DNA from: JAYQPD01 sp046050105
Lineage (GTDB): Bacteria; Patescibacteriota; Minisyncoccia; Phycocordibacterales; UBA918
Direction of reading: 5' to 3'
Length of the DNA: 10,115 nucleotides
Assembly (NCBI GenBank): GCA_046050105.1
Contig: JBJOQE010000004.1
Coordinates: forward strand, 1-10,115
Shown: one piece after another, positions 7,762 to 10,115 of the stretch
Numbering within the stretch: the first letter of the stretch is position 1
How the letters are laid out: every line of letters begins with the position of its first letter
Position numbers and translations under genes: made by a program
The notes under the pieces: generated by a model
Told to the model about the DNA's origin: nothing
The model's database searches: none
Seen by the model: the letters and a program-made list of their open reading frames with translations, nothing else

Positions 7762-8022
7762 TCAGTACGTTATCAGTATCATGATGGTCACACAGGCCGC
7801 CAAGGAGAGCAGGAGTCCTGCCATGATGGCGTCGTTAGCAAGGTACCATCGATCCACCAGCCATTGCATGACGGTAAACGCGCCAACAGCGATGAGGAAT
7901 AGCGAGATAGCCCCCACGCTCATGTCTTCTCCATTAGTACGCTGTATACCAACAGCAATACATAACAGGGTAATGGTGTAGAAACCAGACACCACACCTA
8001 TTTTGGATATGGTAGTGAACAC
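7762..8022 (-). CDS. Small three-helix membrane protein of unknown function
   Basis: This is an 86-aa hydrophobic protein that I do not recognise. Three likely membrane segments are visible: about residues 8-26, 36-56 and 63-85. A short polar loop (QRTNGED, 27-33) lies between the first two, and a loop with Asp57, Arg58 and Trp59 separates the second and third. There is no cleavable signal peptide motif. The start is the GTG at 8020-8022, chosen because AAAGGAGA sits six bases upstream, an excellent Shine-Dalgarno match. The gene ends in TGA at 7762-7764. It has its own sigma-70 promoter, an operator-like palindrome and a terminator, so it is a self-contained transcription unit facing rpoD. 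Possible roles, such as a holin-like or envelope protein, cannot be separated from sequence alone. Confidence 0.8.
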   Translation of the reverse strand: MFTTISKIGVVSGFYTITLLCIAVGIQRTNGEDMSVGAISLFLIAVGAFTVMQWLVDRWYLANDAIMAGLLLSLAACVTIMILITY

Positions 8023-8028
8023 TCTGCT

Positions 8029-8034
8029 CTCCTT
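8029..8034 (-). promoter_or_regulatory. Shine-Dalgarno site deciding the GTG start of the membrane protein
   Basis: On the minus strand AAGGAG lies six bases before GTG 8022. It is the best ribosome-binding site in the window and supports a GTG start over later codons. It also shows that the host ribosome uses Shine-Dalgarno pairing, although rpoC, dnaG and rpoD lack it. Confidence 0.85.
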
Positions 8035-8046
8035 TCGTGTTAAGGG

Positions 8047-8061
8047 TGAACACCCTGTTCA
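8047..8061. promoter_or_regulatory. Operator-like perfect palindrome at the predicted transcription start
   Basis: TGAACA-CCC-TGTTCA is a perfect 6-3-6 inverted repeat. It lies at about +1 to +15 of the minus-strand promoter at 8068-8095, between the promoter and the ribosome-binding site. That is a typical place for a repressor operator. An overlapping GGGTG/CACCC hairpin (8044-8055) offers an alternative RNA-level role. Confidence 0.55.
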
Positions 8062-8067
8062 ATCTGT

Positions 8068-8095
8068 ATTATGTCACTATATGATAAAAAGTCAA
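8068..8095 (-). promoter_or_regulatory. Sigma-70 promoter for the membrane-protein gene
   Basis: Read on the minus strand, the -35 box is TTGACT (8090-8095, five of six consensus bases). The -10 box is CATAAT (8068-8073, five of six), with a 16-bp AT-rich spacer; ATAATA one base further gives a 17-bp spacer. The predicted start of transcription is near 8060, about 40 bases before the GTG codon. It matches the consensus expected for the sigma factor encoded in this window. Confidence 0.8.
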
Positions 8096-8114
8096 TAATA
8101 TGCACATAAGTAAA

Positions 8115-8145
8115 AATCCCGCGATTCCGAAGGAGTCGCGGGATT
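8115..8145 (-). terminator. Intrinsic terminator after the 107-aa gene
   Basis: A 14-bp stem (8115-8128 with 8132-8145, one G-T pair) closes a three-base loop. On the minus strand it is followed by a run of T (plus-strand A run 8112-8116). It starts just downstream of the TAG at 8148-8150. It lies upstream of the next minus-strand promoter and so separates the two small transcription units. Confidence 0.88.
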
Positions 8146-8147
8146 GT

Positions 8148-8471
8148 CTATACCATGGCTGCGTGGATGAGATCATCGACCGTTTCAGCTTTGAGATGTG
8201 TATCACGCAGCGCGTCCCGCACCGATGTTTCAAATTCATCGCGCATGACTTTGCTGTGTATAGTTCGTGATATCTGCAGGGTACGCAGTATCTCGCGGAG
8301 TCTCGTGTTAATGATGAACGAATGCTTTTCAATCAGCATTTCAGTGTGTTCGTCTTGTATGGGCTCCATAATGTGGTGGCGGGCATTGCAGCTCGCTGTC
8401 CACATGACGACGAACTCCGCCGTGGCGTTTGCGATTGCTTCTTCAAGGCGAATAGTGTCTCGCGCACTCAT
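8148..8471 (-). CDS. Hypothetical 107-aa helical protein
   Basis: I do not recognise this family. The protein is 107 aa, soluble and apparently all-helical. It has many charged residues in the second half (RLREILRTLQISRTIHSKV, then DEFETSVRDALRDTHLKAE) and ends in VDDLIHAAMV. There are two histidines in NARHHIME and one cysteine, with no metal-site pattern I can defend. The start is ATG 8469-8471, because AGAGGAG lies seven bases upstream. The open frame continues upstream to 8621, but that extension overlaps the divergent gene at 8571 and has a different, Cys/His-rich composition. The gene ends in TAG, immediately followed by a strong terminator. It is divergent from the phosphoribosyltransferase-like gene, with a 99-bp shared upstream region. 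A regulatory or nucleic-acid-associated role is possible but unsupported. Confidence 0.75.
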   Translation of the reverse strand: MSARDTIRLEEAIANATAEFVVMWTASCNARHHIMEPIQDEHTEMLIEKHSFIINTRLREILRTLQISRTIHSKVMRDEFETSVRDALRDTHLKAETVDDLIHAAMV

Positions 8472-8478
8472 GCCCTCG

Positions 8479-8485
8479 CTCCTCT
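8479..8485 (-). promoter_or_regulatory. Shine-Dalgarno site setting the start of the 107-aa gene
   Basis: AGAGGAG on the minus strand is seven bases upstream of ATG 8471. It favours the 107-aa product over the longer 157-aa reading that would begin at 8621. Confidence 0.75.
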
Positions 8486-8522
8486 CTAAGGTACATTTGT
8501 AGATGATAGTGCAACAGTATTT

Positions 8523-8538
8523 CCATTTATGCAAATGG
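8523..8538. promoter_or_regulatory. Palindrome in the divergent intergenic region
   Basis: CCATTT-ATGC-AAATGG is a perfect 6-4-6 inverted repeat. It lies between the divergent genes starting at 8471 (-) and 8571 (+), overlapping or adjoining the place where a -35 box for the plus-strand gene would lie. It could be an operator controlling both genes. No partner copy is seen elsewhere in the window. Confidence 0.4.
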
Positions 8539-8558
8539 TTGGCTGCACCACGGGCTGA

Positions 8559-8564
8559 TACACT
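8559..8564 (+). promoter_or_regulatory. Candidate -10 box giving a leaderless message
   Basis: TACACT matches four of six -10 consensus bases and lies six bases before ATG 8571. Transcription would then begin at the A of the start codon. There is no Shine-Dalgarno sequence upstream of 8571, which agrees with a leaderless message. The -35 position is weak (TTGGCT at 8539-8544 is only 14 bp away), so the call is tentative. Confidence 0.3.
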
Positions 8565-8570
8565 TACGGT

Positions 8571-9305
8571 ATGCGATTTAAGAATCCTTTTGAGAAAAAG
8601 CCCGTGCGTGTGGAAATGCATGAGCCACTGTTGCCATATGATGTGCGCTATGCGCTTCAGTATCGTGAAGGGAAGCTTGGGAAGGAAGAGCTCAGCGCCC
8701 TTGCTCGTAATGGGTTTGACCGCGAGGCTGGCTACCTCGTACTCAAGTCACTCGCTGCAACGCCAGAAGTACACGAGGCATGTTTTAGAGAATATATAGG
8801 TGCACTAGTCGCGAGCAAACCCGAAACGCGCGAGGCTTTTGTGGCAGCAGTGGAAACTTCGATCGCTGCGTTACCACAGGATGTGCAGGTGATGGGGGAT
8901 AAGTTGGCGCAACTCTCACGTCAGGGGTGTGGCTATTGGCACGAGCTCTATGCAGCGTGTGCAAAAGCGCATAGCGAGCGTGCGCACAATGTCTATCTCG
9001 TGGGCCACGCAACTTTCGTAGGGCTTGATGCGTTTGTGCAGACGTTTAGAGGAACAGAGAAGACCTTGCACGTACTCATACCGCAATTTGTTGACGATGC
9101 ATCGCTCGCGACATGTGGGTATACCGTAGCGTGTCATGGGGAAGTGGTACCGCTCCTTAAAAATTTTGAGCGTCCGTCTCATGCAGTGCTTATCGATGAT
9201 GTCCGCAACACTGGTGCTTCTATGGAACACCTGCAGCACTTCTGGGTGCAGGCGCCTGGCGCATTGATACCCGAAGCTGCATATATTTCACGCACGACCT
9301 CCTGA
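8571..9305 (+). CDS. Phosphoribosyltransferase-like protein
   Basis: This 244-aa protein has the signature of a type I phosphoribosyltransferase near its C-terminus: HAVLIDDVRNTGASM, with Asp209, Asp210, Thr214 and Gly215. It matches the PRPP-binding pattern of hydrophobic residues, two acidic residues and a TGxT/S loop. The Rossmann-like C-terminal half (about 145-244) is preceded by strand-like LVGHATFVGLDAF and LHVLIPQFVDD. The N-terminal half (1-140) is helical and rich in Glu and Ala, opens with a basic KNPFEKKPVRVEM, and is not recognised. The protein could belong to a nucleotide-salvage or ComF-like group, or bind PRPP as a regulator; the substrate cannot be read from sequence. It starts at ATG 8571 without a ribosome-binding motif and ends in TGA, which shows that TGA is a stop here. 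It is monocistronic or followed by the secreted-protein gene 82 bp downstream. Confidence 0.65.
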   Translation: MRFKNPFEKKPVRVEMHEPLLPYDVRYALQYREGKLGKEELSALARNGFDREAGYLVLKSLAATPEVHEACFREYIGALVASKPETREAFVAAVETSIAALPQDVQVMGDKLAQLSRQGCGYWHELYAACAKAHSERAHNVYLVGHATFVGLDAFVQTFRGTEKTLHVLIPQFVDDASLATCGYTVACHGEVVPLLKNFERPSHAVLIDDVRNTGASMEHLQHFWVQAPGALIPEAAYISRTTS

Positions 9306-9331
9306 TGTCGCACGAGGTTGCCCACACAGGG

Positions 9332-9362
9332 TGGACACATTGAGGTATGCGACACGTATACT
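9332..9362 (+). promoter_or_regulatory. Candidate promoter for the secreted low-complexity protein
   Basis: TATACT (9357-9362) is a good -10 box. TGGACA (9332-9337) is a five-of-six -35 box, with a rather long 19-bp spacer. Transcription would start near 9369, about 19 bases before ATG 9388. The 9306-9387 gap also holds a 6-bp inverted repeat (GTCGCA 9307-9312 with TGCGAC 9348-9353) and a near-palindrome GTATAC/GTGTAC over the -10 box. No convincing terminator for the upstream gene is present. Confidence 0.45.
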
Positions 9363-9387
9363 AGAAGTGTACCTATCCTTTTATATT

Positions 9388-10115
9388 ATGCCCCTCTTCC
9401 TCCTCACCGCCCTCCTCACCCTCATTGGCTCGGGAACCCTCTTTGCCACGAACGACTATCTTGTTGCACTCATACCATATACCACGCAACCTGCCTGCTC
9501 ATACTGTGGTGCTGGCTCGACACCCCCACCTTCTTCACGCGACGGTGGCACCCGTGCACCTGCAGGAACAGGGAATGGTGGATACGGCAGTGGCAGCTCA
9601 CCCTCACCACGTCCTTCAACAGGAGGTGGAAGTGGTATGAACGGCACACAACCTCGTGATAGTTCACCGCCACCCTCTTCACGCGACGGTGGCACCCGTG
9701 CACCTGCAGGAACAGGGAATGGTGGATACACAGGAGGAGGTGGCAGTGTAGGAGGCAACGGAGGCACCAACCCTGGCACCTCAAGTGGCGGCCCCCAAAG
9801 CGAAGCTACCCGTGAAGTTCAGAGGCAAGCACAAGAGAAGAGAGCGTCTGAGCAAGCCAAACAACGTCAGGACTACGCCTCACAGCTCTCAAGGTATAGT
9901 CAGGCAGCGGGACAGTCACGTCTTCAAACCATCAAAGACACTGTGGGACGAGTAGTTCCCCCAAGCATCTTCAACTCACCAAACCCTGCAGACCGCCAAG
10001 GACCCACACCGCCAACACGACCCACCAATGGTGGTTATTCAGGCATCCCTCTCTCTGAGACCAAGGGGGTGACCCCCACTCCCAGACCTACTCCCACTCC
10101 CAATGCAGGGCGTGG
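9388..10115 (+). CDS. Secreted or membrane-anchored Pro/Gly/Ser/Thr-rich protein, 3' end outside window
   Basis: An uninterrupted frame runs from ATG 9388 past the end of the window (242 codons visible). Residues 1-20 form a hydrophobic signal segment (MPLFLLTALLTLIGSGTLFA), although without the usual basic residues. A cleavage site after Ala20 is plausible; otherwise it is an anchor. A CSYC pair follows at 37-40. Residues about 43-136 are Gly/Ser/Thr/Pro-rich and contain a 20-residue unit (PPSSRDGG to TGNGGY) at 47-66 and again at 95-114. Residues about 137-190 are Gln/Lys/Arg/Glu-rich and probably helical. The visible end is Pro/Thr-rich (TPTPRPTPTP). Upstream in-frame TTG 9340 and GTG 9367 would overlap the promoter. 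I do not recognise the family; a cell-surface or stalk-like protein is a guess. Such sequences are typical of extracellular linkers. Confidence 0.75.
   Translation, partial: MPLFLLTALLTLIGSGTLFATNDYLVALIPYTTQPACSYCGAGSTPPPSSRDGGTRAPAGTGNGGYGSGSSPSPRPSTGGGSGMNGTQPRDSSPPPSSRDGGTRAPAGTGNGGYTGGGGSVGGNGGTNPGTSSGGPQSEATREVQRQAQEKRASEQAKQRQDYASQLSRYSQAAGQSRLQTIKDTVGRVVPPSIFNSPNPADRQGPTPPTRPTNGGYSGIPLSETKGVTPTPRPTPTPNAGR
9526..9729 (+). repeat. 60-bp direct repeat within the secreted-protein gene
   Basis: Bases 9526-9585 and 9670-9729 are identical except for one silent change (T9531 against C9675). The offset is 144 bp, exactly 48 codons, so the encoded 20-aa units are identical. The intervening 84 bp are Gly/Ser-rich and not repeated. 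Near-identity at the DNA level points to a recent duplication or gene conversion. Confidence 0.95.

Noticed and set aside
7739..7981. Plus-strand 80-aa ORF opposite the membrane protein
   Set aside because: It begins inside the terminator stem and has no ribosome-binding site, while the minus-strand reading has promoter, ribosome-binding site, membrane helices and terminator.
8472..8621. Longer 157-aa reading of the minus-strand gene from 8621
   Set aside because: It overlaps the divergent gene, has unlike composition, and the strong Shine-Dalgarno sequence at 8479-8485 points to ATG 8471.
7762..9305. Alternative genetic code with TGA as glycine, known in some Patescibacteria
   Set aside because: TGA ends two well-supported genes here (7762-7764 minus, 9303-9305 plus) at sensible places, and none of the core genes contains an internal TGA.
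9456..9784. Two minus-strand ORFs opposite the secreted-protein gene, including a Pro/Gly/Glu-rich one
   Set aside because: They mirror the repeat and low-complexity composition of the plus-strand gene, which has a signal segment, a candidate promoter and a frame open to the window end.

Overview
The window looks like chromosome from a small-genome bacterium, most likely a member of the Candidate Phyla Radiation (Patescibacteria, Parcubacteria-like). The basis is indirect: the sequence features of RpoC, DnaG and RpoD, a lysine/alanine-rich sigma tail, short gene spacings, and core genes with no clear Shine-Dalgarno sequence. No 16S rRNA or tRNA is present, so the placement is an inference. 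The standard code fits, because TAA, TAG and TGA all end convincing genes.

Bases 1-7689 (+ strand) hold the information-processing core: the 3' end of rpoB, complete rpoC, dnaG (primase) and rpoD (primary sigma factor). Gaps are 23 bp between rpoB and rpoC and 17 bp between dnaG and rpoD. The rpoC-dnaG gap is about 160 bp and contains a 126-bp segment bounded by an imperfect inverted repeat. This joins two classical operons, rpoBC and the dnaG-rpoD part of the macromolecular-synthesis operon. Together the genes supply both large RNA polymerase subunits, the promoter-recognition factor and the replication primase. A long hairpin at 7708-7740 closes the block and appears to serve both strands.

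Bases 7762-8471 (- strand) hold two small unknown genes, each with a strong Shine-Dalgarno sequence and its own terminator. The first encodes an 86-aa three-helix membrane protein with a clear sigma-70 promoter and a perfect 15-bp operator-like palindrome at the predicted transcription start. The second encodes a 107-aa soluble helical protein of unknown function.

Bases 8571-10115 (+ strand) hold a 244-aa protein with a phosphoribosyltransferase-like PRPP-binding motif, possibly read from a leaderless message. After it comes the start of a secreted or membrane-anchored low-complexity protein (Pro/Gly/Ser/Thr-rich) with a nearly perfect 60-bp internal duplication; it runs off the end of the window.

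The main oddities are a DnaG zinc ribbon that has lost three of its four metal ligands, an RpoC trigger loop reading MNTKH instead of MRTFH, a histone-H1-like tail on the primary sigma factor, and the inverted-repeat-bounded spacer between rpoC and dnaG. I saw no CRISPR array, transposase, tRNA or rRNA.
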